DNA from: an uncultured Lachnospiraceae bacterium
GTDB lineage: Bacteria > Bacillota > Clostridia > Lachnospirales > Lachnospiraceae
Direction of reading: 5' to 3'
DNA: 6,042 bases
NCBI GenBank assembly: GCA_902803745.1
Contig: CADCRB010000279.1
Location: 1 to 6,042 of the forward strand
Shown: piece after piece, positions 1 through 5,905 of the stretch
Numbering within the stretch: position 1 is the stretch's first letter
Layout of the letters: each line of letters begins with the position of its first letter
Translations under genes and position numbers: made by a program
Notes under the pieces: generated by a model
Told to the model about the DNA's origin: nothing
Databases searched by the model: none
The model's input: only the letters and a program-made list of their open reading frames with translations

Positions 1-111
1 GAAAAGGAAGCTCTTGCGGAACTCAATGAAGAGGGCAGATGGTTTTTTGTAGATCCCTGGAGAGAAAAGGAAGCAGACGCGCTTAAGAGGCTTCCTGAGG
101 TCATATTATAG
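1..111 (+). CDS. 3' end of an unidentified protein (partial)
   Basis: An open frame runs from the first base of the window to a TAG at 109-111 and gives the last 36 residues of a protein whose start lies upstream. The tail is charged and ends in a segment reading WFFVDPWREKEADALKRL, then PEVIL. I do not recognise the family from this fragment and assign no function. The reading frame is supported by its close fit to the next gene: the ribosome binding site of the FkbH-like gene begins on the last base of this stop codon, which suggests the two genes are co-transcribed. The context suggests a biosynthetic partner of the FkbH-like enzyme, but that is inference only. Confidence 0.6.
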   Translation, partial: EKEALAELNEEGRWFFVDPWREKEADALKRLPEVIL

Positions 112-117
112 AGGAGG
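111..117 (+). promoter_or_regulatory. Ribosome binding site that sets the TTG start of the FkbH-like gene
   Basis: GAGGAGG ends 6 nt before the TTG at 124-126. This is a near-perfect anti-16S match at ideal spacing, so it supports TTG as the true start although no ATG is available nearby. The first G is also the last base of the preceding stop codon, a sign of tight operon packing. Confidence 0.75.
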
Positions 118-123
118 ATTGGC

Positions 124-1932
124 TTGCCGGCAGAGATCCCTATAGATGAACTATATAATAAAACCGTAACGGGACAGGCGGATGCATACTACCTTGCCGG
201 ACTGGAGCTGCCGCTTCTTCTGAAACTAAGCAAGAGAATAAGGAAACACAAAAAGGAAAGCGGAGCGGGAGAGCTTAAGATCGCTGTGCTTGGGTCCTAC
301 AGCATACAGCATTTTACCTTGATGCTGGATGCTTTTCTTATGGGAGCAGGTATAAATGCTTCGATCTATGAGGGTGAGTATAACGGCATTCGCATGGATG
401 TGCTGGATGATGACTCTCCTTTTTATCGATTTGATCCTAAGATAACTATCCTGCTTACGGATCACAGGGATATTCAAAAAATCCCTTCTCCCCTGGACGA
501 CAGGGAAACAGTAGATTCTCTTATCAAAGAAAGCGCGGATGATGTCCGATCCCTTTGGGAGAGGATAAGGAACAAGCTTCCGGGCTGTCATATTATTCAG
601 ACAAACACGGTAATACCTCCGGAGAGACCTCTTGGAAATCTTGAGGGCGGGCTTTACGGGAGCCGGTCGGAATTCATAAGAGGGATAAACCGTGATCTAA
701 TCCTTCAGCATCCTGAGGGAGTGAGCTTGTTAGATATGGATTATATTGCATCGTATTTCGGGAAGAAACTCTGGTTTGACGAGAGTTCTTATTTTCTTTC
801 CAAGACGGGTTTTTGCATGGATGCGCTCCCAAGGGTATGCGGGGAAATAACAAGGCTTGTCTCTGCAGCAAGGGGCAGGGTGTATAAGTGTCTCGTTGTG
901 GATCTGGATAATACTATATGGGACGGTGTAGTGGGAGACGATGGCTTCGACGGGATCAATCTGGATCCAAATGATGCCGTGGGAGAAGCTTACCGCCATT
1001 TTCAGAAGTATCTTCTTGAACTTAAAAATCGAGGGGTAATACTTGCCGTATGCAGCAAAAATGATGAGGATACGGCGAAGGAGCCTTTCCTTAAGAATCA
1101 GGATATGATACTGAGACTTGATGACATAGCCTGTTTTACAGCTAACTGGGATGATAAGGCGACTAATATAAAGAGGATAGCTTCCCTGCTCAATATCGGA
1201 ACGGATTCTATGGTATTTGCAGATGATAATCCGGCTGAGAGGGAGATAGTAAGGCGGTATCTGCCGGAGGTTCTGGTCATAGATCTGCCTGAGGATCCGT
1301 CTTATTATGCCAGGGCCGTGGATGAGAGCAGCGCTTTTTCATGGGTAGAGGTAACCGGGGAAGATCTGGAACGCACCGGAACATATGTAAAGAATGCTGA
1401 GCGGCAGGAGCTTATGGAGAGCTTTGCAGATTATGATGAATATCTGAGAGCACTTGAGATGAAGGGAAAGACAGGCGAACCCGACGGAATGCAGATGAAA
1501 CGGTTTGCCCAGCTGATCAATAAATCCAATCAGTTTAATCTCCGGACGCAGCGGTATTCGGAAGAAGAGCTTGAGTCCATGAAAAAAGACTCCGACGTCA
1601 GGCTGATATATGCAGCGCTTTCTGATAAGTTTTCCGATTATGGCATTATCTCCTGCGTCATCCTGAAAAAGAAGGGTGACAGCTGCTTTATCGATACATG
1701 GCTTATGAGCTGCAGGGTACTGAAAAGAGGAGTGGAATATCTTGTCTTTGATGCGGTGTATGAGACGGCAAAGGAATGGGGATGCGGAAGGATCGTGGGA
1801 GAATATCTGCCGACGAAAAAGAACGGAATGGTTAAGGATTTCTATCCCGGACTGGGGTTTGAACGTAAGAGTGACGGATCATTTGAGCTTTTGACGAAGG
1901 ACTACAGCAGGAGGGATCATTATATTGGATAG
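124..1932 (+). CDS. FkbH-like HAD-IIIC family protein with C-terminal acyltransferase-like domain
   Basis: This 602-residue protein has the three-part FkbH architecture. The N-terminal ~240 residues look SGNH-like, with a GSYSIQ segment near residue 57. The HAD core carries motif I DLDNTIWDG with Asp260 and Asp262, motif II CSKND around Ser311, a motif III lysine (Lys345 or Lys350), and the acidic pair FADDNP at Asp367-Asp368. The C-terminal GNAT-like part has the family hallmark NKSNQFNL (466-473), a DYGII segment and a WLMSCRVL segment. Characterised FkbH proteins load a glyceryl unit from 1,3-bisphosphoglycerate onto an acyl carrier protein. Homologues in Clostridia often sit in polysaccharide or natural-product loci, so the carrier and acyl group cannot be read from this sequence. 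No carrier protein is visible in the window. The protein is probably cytoplasmic, with no signal peptide or membrane segment seen. Length and catalytic residues look intact. The gene appears to end its transcription unit, because a new promoter follows. Confidence 0.88.
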   Translation: MPAEIPIDELYNKTVTGQADAYYLAGLELPLLLKLSKRIRKHKKESGAGELKIAVLGSYSIQHFTLMLDAFLMGAGINASIYEGEYNGIRMDVLDDDSPFYRFDPKITILLTDHRDIQKIPSPLDDRETVDSLIKESADDVRSLWERIRNKLPGCHIIQTNTVIPPERPLGNLEGGLYGSRSEFIRGINRDLILQHPEGVSLLDMDYIASYFGKKLWFDESSYFLSKTGFCMDALPRVCGEITRLVSAARGRVYKCLVVDLDNTIWDGVVGDDGFDGINLDPNDAVGEAYRHFQKYLLELKNRGVILAVCSKNDEDTAKEPFLKNQDMILRLDDIACFTANWDDKATNIKRIASLLNIGTDSMVFADDNPAEREIVRRYLPEVLVIDLPEDPSYYARAVDESSAFSWVEVTGEDLERTGTYVKNAERQELMESFADYDEYLRALEMKGKTGEPDGMQMKRFAQLINKSNQFNLRTQRYSEEELESMKKDSDVRLIYAALSDKFSDYGIISCVILKKKGDSCFIDTWLMSCRVLKRGVEYLVFDAVYETAKEWGCGRIVGEYLPTKKNGMVKDFYPGLGFERKSDGSFELLTKDYSRRDHYIG

Positions 1933-1996
1933 CGGAGCAGACGGTAAGCGGTCCGCGCCGCCGGAGATGGTCCTGTGATGAGACGGAACGAATACT

Positions 1997-2025
1997 GTTT
2001 CAAAACCGGGACATTATGTTATAAT
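1997..2025 (+). promoter_or_regulatory. SigA-type promoter with extended -10 for the pil-like operon
   Basis: A perfect TATAAT at 2020-2025 is preceded by TGT, giving the extended -10 form TGTTATAAT. A weak -35 (GTTTCA at 1997-2002, 17-bp spacer) is consistent with an extended -10 promoter that does not need a strong -35. Transcription should start near 2031-2033, leaving a leader of roughly 30 nt before the ATG at 2060. The rest of the 127-bp gap (1933-2059) has no clear intrinsic terminator: only a 4-bp GC stem at 1948-1961 with no T-run. Read-through from the upstream FkbH-like unit is therefore possible. Confidence 0.75.
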
Positions 2026-2042
2026 ACTTAAGCATTATTCAT

Positions 2043-2049
2043 AAGGAGA
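2043..2049 (+). promoter_or_regulatory. Ribosome binding site of the PilC/GspF-like gene
   Basis: AAGGAGA lies 10 nt before the ATG at 2060. The spacing is slightly long but normal for Firmicutes. A TTG at 2055 is out of frame, so the ATG is the best start. Confidence 0.7.
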
Positions 2050-2059
2050 ATTATTTGCT

Positions 2060-3097
2060 ATGAAGACATTGACCAATACAGAGCTTTCATATTTCTGCGG
2101 ACAGATGTCGCTCATCCTGCGGGCCGGTATATCTTCGATCGAAGGTCTGTATATGATGCAGGATGACAGTGAGGCATCGGACGAGGAGAGAAAGCTCTAT
2201 ATTGAAATAAAACATCATCTTGATGAGGGTGGATATCTTTATGAGGCTTTTGATAAGACCGGTGTTTTTCCTCCCTACATGGTAAAGATGACGCGGATCG
2301 GCGAAGAGACCGGTACTTTGGATAATGTTATGGAGGCACTTCGCAGACATTACAACAGGGAAGAGGAGATAAGGCAGTCCATAAGGCAGGCAGTGACTTA
2401 TCCCGTGGTTATGGCCGGAATGATCCTTGTGGTCATCCTGGTGCTCCTGCTTGAGGTAATGCCTGTATTCCGTCAGGTTTTCAGACAACTGGGATCGGAG
2501 ATGACCGGGTTCGCCGGTTTTTTATTCAATGTAGGCGATGCGATACGAAGTTATTCCGTAATCTTTGTAGTATTGCTCGCAGCTCTTCTTGTGGCTGTGA
2601 TAATATGCACCCGGACTGAGAAAGGAAAAAAGGCGGGGCTGGCATTTCTTTCAAAGTTCAAGTTTTTCAGAAGACTCAGAAACGATATCGCGACCAGCAG
2701 ATTTGCGGATGGCCTTGCATTGGCGCTTAGGTCGGGTTTTTCTCCAGATTTCGGTATAGATATGGTTTCGGATATCATTGAGGATAAGACTTTTTCCGAG
2801 AAGGTCGCAGACTGTAAAAAGAGGCTTATCGACGGATCACCATTTGATGAGGCATTGAAACAGTCGGGGATACTCTCAGGTGTCAATGCCAGGATGATGA
2901 CGATAGGACATCGTACCGGATCCGCTGACGTAGTTATGGAGCAGATATCAGATCTAAGTCAGAAGAAAATAGACAACAGTATAAGCAATGCGCTTGGGAC
3001 CATAGAGCCTGTGCTCATTGTAGTGCTGTCGCTTGTGATCGGTGCGATACTTATGTCGGTAATGTTCCCGCTGCTGGGTATAGTTTCTTCAATATGA
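2060..3097 (+). CDS. pilC: Type II secretion / type IV pilus platform protein, PilC/GspF family
   Basis: This is the polytopic membrane platform on which pilins or pseudopilins are assembled and which the cytoplasmic ATPase acts on. At 345 residues it carries two tandem T2SSF cytoplasmic domains. The first, ~5-110, contains FCGQMSLILRAGIS and the GEETGTL motif at 81-87. The second, ~213-300, contains RFADGLALALRSG and GHRTGS at 283-288. Likely membrane helices are at about 115-137, 165-183 and 315-341. The protein is shorter than typical ~400-residue PilC because it begins almost directly at the first domain, without the usual N-terminal extension. The next gene starts inside its stop codon (ATGA, 4-bp overlap). 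It is the first gene of the operon, and an ATPase of PilT type lies at the end. The family assignment is firm. Whether the machine is a pilus, a secretion system or a DNA-uptake device cannot be told from this gene alone. Confidence 0.92.
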   Translation: MKTLTNTELSYFCGQMSLILRAGISSIEGLYMMQDDSEASDEERKLYIEIKHHLDEGGYLYEAFDKTGVFPPYMVKMTRIGEETGTLDNVMEALRRHYNREEEIRQSIRQAVTYPVVMAGMILVVILVLLLEVMPVFRQVFRQLGSEMTGFAGFLFNVGDAIRSYSVIFVVLLAALLVAVIICTRTEKGKKAGLAFLSKFKFFRRLRNDIATSRFADGLALALRSGFSPDFGIDMVSDIIEDKTFSEKVADCKKRLIDGSPFDEALKQSGILSGVNARMMTIGHRTGSADVVMEQISDLSQKKIDNSISNALGTIEPVLIVVLSLVIGAILMSVMFPLLGIVSSI

Positions 3098-3411
3098 AAA
3101 GAAGGCGGAAAGGACCGGGGAAAACTGCATTTACGATCATTGGCTTTGCGCTTGTCCTTTTGATCTTTTTGTTTGCTGTTAATAATGCGTCAAAAGGAAA
3201 TATCGACAGGCAACAGGAAAGCCTTGAGAAGGCGATACAGCGAGATGTTACTTATTGCTATGCCACTACCGGACGATATCCCAAGACGTTGGATTATATC
3301 GAGAGAGTCTATGGTCTGACTTATGACAGGGATCTTTTTTCCATTGAATATGAGGTCAGGGGAAGCCGGATCCCTCCTGTTGTTACCGTAACAAGAACGG
3401 GGGATGAATGA
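3094..3411 (+). CDS. Small pseudopilin-like membrane protein (105 aa)
   Basis: A basic N-terminus (KRRRKGPGK) is followed by a single hydrophobic helix at about 13-30 and a small extracytoplasmic domain. The helix starts with AFTIIGFALVLL, which lines up with the class III prepilin consensus GFTLIE: Phe13, Thr14, Ile15 and Ile16 match, but -1 is Ala and the +5 Glu is replaced by Gly17. The following domain, with an Arg-Tyr-Pro segment at 61-63 and TLDYIERVYGL at 65-75, recalls the small domain of GspG-type pseudopilins. That likeness is my own judgement by eye. One cysteine is present (Cys55). There is no clear Shine-Dalgarno sequence; translation probably couples to the upstream platform gene through the ATGA overlap. 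I recall similar proteins beside DUF4860 genes in Lachnospiraceae. The role is inferred as a major or minor pseudopilin. Confidence 0.75.
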   Translation: MKRRRKGPGKTAFTIIGFALVLLIFLFAVNNASKGNIDRQQESLEKAIQRDVTYCYATTGRYPKTLDYIERVYGLTYDRDLFSIEYEVRGSRIPPVVTVTRTGDE

Positions 3412-3950
3412 TGCAAAAAAGAAACCGTATCACTGATATCTTCCCTATGCTCCTGTTTTTGATATTTACACTTTCGGCTCTCGGGATCGTCACTTTTTCG
3501 GTGCAGATATACCGGAATATAGTGGAGCGTGCTGAGGGGAGATTTGATACCGAGACGGCAGCGGCGTATATTTCCGAAAAATTCAGAAATCACGATCTGG
3601 CAGGAAGGATAGGTATTTCCGATTTCGAGGGAAACGCAGCGCTGACTATAGACGAGACTGTGAAGGAAGTGCCATATATAACCTATATATATGTGTATGA
3701 CGGATACCTCAGGGAACTGTTTATTGAGAAAGAAAAGGTCACGGAGAGCACTGCGGCTGATGGTAATGAGATCCTTCCCATGAAGGAAATGAAGCCGGAG
3801 CAGCTGTCAGACAGACTTGTAAGGATAGAGTTTACGGATGCGGACGGAAGGAAAGAAGAGACTTACCTTTCGCTGAAATCGGGTGGGAGTCCGGCTTACG
3901 GAGCGGTGCTTCCCGGCGGCGAGGAAGCCGGGGCGGGAGGTGAGCTGTGA
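3408..3950 (+). CDS. DUF4860-type single-pass membrane protein (180 aa)
   Basis: A short basic N-terminus precedes one hydrophobic helix at about 12-32 (starting FPMLLFLIF) and a ~148-residue outside domain. The segments RFDTETAAAYISEKFRNHD (45-63) and YITYIYVYDGYLRELF (90-105) match what I remember of DUF4860, a family found in Clostridia next to pilus-type genes. No biochemical role is known to me. The helix begins where a prepilin signal would, but neither a -1 Gly nor a +5 Glu is present, so it may be an uncleaved minor pseudopilin or an assembly factor. The C-terminus (about 157-180) is rich in Gly and Ala. The start overlaps the previous stop by 4 bp (ATGA). A second ATG lies directly after the first, so initiation at 3411 is equally possible, with GGGGG at 3399-3403 as a weak ribosome binding site. 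Confidence 0.75.
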   Translation: MMQKRNRITDIFPMLLFLIFTLSALGIVTFSVQIYRNIVERAEGRFDTETAAAYISEKFRNHDLAGRIGISDFEGNAALTIDETVKEVPYITYIYVYDGYLRELFIEKEKVTESTAADGNEILPMKEMKPEQLSDRLVRIEFTDADGRKEETYLSLKSGGSPAYGAVLPGGEEAGAGGEL

Positions 3951-4396
3951 AGGAGAGAACGAGACTTTCATCCGGCAATATGCTTTTGCTGGAGCTTTTA
4001 TTCGCCCTGATCTTTTTCAGCCTTTCTTTGTCCGTGACTTTGTCGGTTTTCGGTCAGGCGTATGTACTGTCAAGGCAGGCGGAAGGAAAAGATCTGGCTG
4101 TTGCGGAGACAAATGATGTGGCAGAGATCATAAGATCTGCAAGATCGGTTTCGGAGATAGACAGCCTGCTTACGGCCAGAGGACTTTCGGCTGATGAAGG
4201 CGGACGGTATTTGCTGAGCTACGGAGATGATAAATATAATATGATAGTCACTACATCTCTTTCCGGGAAGCTTTATACGGCAGATATTGCGTGCTATGAT
4301 TCTAATAATGCTTCCGATCCTGCAGCGATATATGAACTGAAGGTAGAGCATGCTGTGAAGGATGAGGCTGCAAAGGAGGGCGAAAATGGGAGATAA
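3947..4396 (+). CDS. Prepilin-like minor pseudopilin (149 aa, GTG start)
   Basis: The N-terminus reads SSGNMLLLELLFALIFF, the best prepilin-like signal in the operon. Glu16 sits at +5 if cleavage falls after Asn11, or at +6 if it falls after Gly10. The hydrophobic helix spans about 12-38 and leads into a polar amphipathic stretch (LSRQAEGKDLAVAETNDVAEIIRSA) typical of the pilin alpha-1 helix, then a short beta-rich domain. The GTG start is supported by GGGAGG at 3935-3940, 6 nt upstream, and by a GTGA overlap with the preceding stop. The position after other small pilin-like genes matches GspI/GspJ in type II secretion operons and the comGE/comGF region of competence operons. It is probably one subunit of a priming or tip complex, which is inference. 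The single cysteine is Cys117. Confidence 0.78.
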   Translation: MKERTRLSSGNMLLLELLFALIFFSLSLSVTLSVFGQAYVLSRQAEGKDLAVAETNDVAEIIRSARSVSEIDSLLTARGLSADEGGRYLLSYGDDKYNMIVTTSLSGKLYTADIACYDSNNASDPAAIYELKVEHAVKDEAAKEGENGR

Positions 4397-4799
4397 TTCA
4401 CCCAGGACTATCGGTCTTCCGATGCTTATCGTGGTGTTTGTCAGCATCTGTCTGTTTTCTTTCAGTGGTATTGCGTATTCCACTGCGAAGAACAGTCTGG
4501 AGCAGAGTGACGGTATCATAGAGAGGGCGCAGAATTATCATGCTGCCTGTAATCTGGCTGAGGAAACTCTTGCGACGCTGGACAGGATCCCGGATACGGA
4601 AACGACTTTTTCATTTCCTTTTGGCACAGCCATGGAGGAGCTTCAGGTTACTATAGTACCGAATGAGGAAGGGAATGATTATTATATTACAGGATGGATA
4701 ATTTCAGATACCGCGAGCTGGGAAGCTCCGACAGATATGGGCAGCACATCCGGGCCGCAGGGACCGGTAGGACCTGAGGGGCCGCAGGGGCCATCATAG
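4386..4799 (+). CDS. GspK/PilX-like small membrane protein with a collagen-like Gly-Pro-X tail (137 aa)
   Basis: After nine mostly polar residues, Gly10 precedes LPMLIVVFVSICLF, a hydrophobic helix at about 11-31. This resembles the GspK/PilX N-terminus, where a -1 Gly is kept but the +5 Glu is missing. A helical stretch (about 35-68, with Cys55 and LAEETLATLDRI) and a short beta-type domain ending near 112 follow. The C-terminus (123-137) is five uninterrupted triplets: GPQ, GPV, GPE, GPQ, GPS. The ATG at 4386 is chosen over an in-frame ATG at 4362 because AAGGAGG at 4373-4379 stands 6 nt before it and nothing suitable precedes 4362. The gene overlaps the previous one by 11 bp. As the last small gene it occupies the gspK/comGG position, which suggests a tip subunit. 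An exposed collagen-like tail on such a subunit could mediate contact with a surface or partner, which is speculation. Confidence 0.75.
   Translation: MGDNSPRTIGLPMLIVVFVSICLFSFSGIAYSTAKNSLEQSDGIIERAQNYHAACNLAEETLATLDRIPDTETTFSFPFGTAMEELQVTIVPNEEGNDYYITGWIISDTASWEAPTDMGSTSGPQGPVGPEGPQGPS
4752..4796 (+). repeat. Collagen-like Gly-Pro-X triplet repeat coding region
   Basis: Forty-five bases encode five Gly-Pro-X triplets (residues 123-137 of the 137-aa protein) directly before the TAG. The tract holds an exact 11-bp direct repeat, GGGCCGCAGGG, at 4752-4762 and 4779-4789, exactly nine codons apart. Its base composition is much richer in G and C than the flanking coding sequence. The frame does not continue as Gly-X-Y past the stop codon. 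Confidence 0.8.
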
Positions 4800-4814
4800 G
4801 AGGGCAATAATAAA

Positions 4815-5861
4815 ATGGTAGAGGAAATCTTAAAACAGGCAGTTGAACAGAATGTATCGGATATCTTTATTGTAGCGGGACGACCGGTTTCATTCTATAA
4901 AAACGGCGTTATTACAAAAGAGGGATATATCAAGCTGTCGCCGGATGAAGCAGAGCAGAACGTGAGGGAGATCTATGAACTGGCTCACAGAGATATTTCA
5001 AAGCTCCATGAGGGTGGTGATGATGACTTCTCGTTATCTGTACCGGGACTGTCACGTTTCAGGGTCAGCGGATATAAACAGAGGGGTACAATTTCTGCGG
5101 TGCTCAGGGTAATCTCATTTGAGCTTCCCGATCCCACAGCCTTTGGGATCCCTTCCAATATAGTAAGACTTGGTGAGCAGCCCAATGGTATGGTGCTTGT
5201 GACGGGACCTGCGGGATCCGGAAAATCATCAACGCTCGCGTGTATGATCGACCACATTAATAAGACAAGAGAATCCCATGTGATAACTCTTGAGGATCCC
5301 ATAGAGTATCTGCACAGACATGAGCAGAGCATAGTCAGCCAGAGAGAGATAAGCGTTGATACGGACAGCTATGTTACAGGATTGAGAGCTGCTCTCAGAC
5401 AGTGCCCTCATGTAATATTGCTCGGAGAGATGCGAGACTTTGAGACCATATCTGTGGCTATGACTGCTGCTGAAACGGGACATCTGCTTTTGTCTACTCT
5501 GCATACCATGGGAGCATCAAATACAATTAACAGGATCATCGACGTTTTCCCTGCAAACCAGCAGAGGCAGATAACCGTACAGCTTTCATCTGTACTTCAT
5601 GCTGTTATCTCCCAGCAGCTTCTTCCCACTATAGAGGGAGGGGTGGTTCCTGCATTTGAGATAATGACAATGACTCCCGCCATCAGAAATATGATACGTG
5701 ACGGTAAGGTTCATCAGATTGACGGAATCATTTATTCCAGTCCTGACGAGAGCATGGTCTCTATGGATGAAAGCATCCTTAAGCTTCTGGAAAAGGGCGT
5801 AATATCAGAGGAAACAGCCCAGCGCTATGCAGTTCATCCGGAGAGATTGAGGAAGCATTAA
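4815..5861 (+). CDS. pilT: PilT-family hexameric ATPase of type IV pilus systems
   Basis: PilT is a cytoplasmic hexameric ATPase that classically powers pilus depolymerisation and retraction through the platform protein. All diagnostic motifs are intact in this 348-residue protein: Walker A GPAGSGKS (131-138, Lys137), the Asp box ITLEDPIEYLH (157-167), the atypical Walker B VILLGEMRD with Glu205 (200-208), the His box HLLLSTLHT with His223 and His230, and the PilT-specific AIRNMIRDGK (289-298). The length is close to Pseudomonas PilT (344 aa), and there is no N-terminal PilB/GspE extension, so this is a PilT and not an extension ATPase. The ribosome binding site AGGAGGG (4798-4804) overlaps the preceding stop codon and lies 10 nt from the ATG. 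It is the last gene of the operon, and no PilB partner is present in the window. An rRNA-type promoter begins 8 nt after its stop, with no terminator visible between. Confidence 0.95.
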   Translation: MVEEILKQAVEQNVSDIFIVAGRPVSFYKNGVITKEGYIKLSPDEAEQNVREIYELAHRDISKLHEGGDDDFSLSVPGLSRFRVSGYKQRGTISAVLRVISFELPDPTAFGIPSNIVRLGEQPNGMVLVTGPAGSGKSSTLACMIDHINKTRESHVITLEDPIEYLHRHEQSIVSQREISVDTDSYVTGLRAALRQCPHVILLGEMRDFETISVAMTAAETGHLLLSTLHTMGASNTINRIIDVFPANQQRQITVQLSSVLHAVISQQLLPTIEGGVVPAFEIMTMTPAIRNMIRDGKVHQIDGIIYSSPDESMVSMDESILKLLEKGVISEETAQRYAVHPERLRKH

Positions 5862-5869
5862 AAAATCCC

Positions 5870-5898
5870 TTGACTTCCCTAAAACGTAATGATAAGAT
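5870..5898 (+). promoter_or_regulatory. Strong SigA promoter, probably of an rRNA operon
   Basis: TTGACT (5870-5875, 5 of 6 to consensus) and TAAGAT (5893-5898, 4 of 6) are separated by exactly 17 bp, and TGA directly before the -10 adds an extended -10 element. The AT-rich spacer and the rRNA-like leader downstream argue for a stable-RNA promoter. The start site is expected near 5905-5908. It lies immediately after pilT, so the -35 is only 8 nt past the stop codon. Confidence 0.75.
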
Positions 5899-5905
5899 AA
5901 CCGTT

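Noticed and set aside
1942..1964. GC-rich stretch after the FkbH-like gene as a rho-independent terminator
   Set aside because: The best stem is only 4 bp (GCGG 1948-1951 with CCGC 1958-1961) and no T-run follows.
2087..2488. 133-codon minus-strand frame inside the PilC/GspF-like gene
   Set aside because: It is a shadow of a strongly conserved coding sequence, rich in His and Ile as expected from antisense reading, and has no start signals of its own. The other minus-strand frames in the window were rejected for the same reason.
3883..4116. 77-codon + strand frame across the junction of the 180-aa and 149-aa genes
   Set aside because: It overlaps both well-supported coupled genes in another frame, has no ribosome binding site and encodes a low-complexity Arg/Gly/Cys-rich sequence.
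4362..4385. Upstream in-frame ATG that would extend the 137-aa protein to 145 residues
   Set aside because: No Shine-Dalgarno sequence precedes 4362, while AAGGAGG sits 6 nt before the ATG at 4386. The extension would also add a basic stretch and lengthen the overlap with the previous gene.
4815..5861. ATPase as a PilB/GspE-type extension motor or a Tad CpaF
   Set aside because: The length, lack of an N-terminal N1/N2 extension and zinc-binding cysteines, and the AIRNMIRDGK segment are specific to the PilT class.
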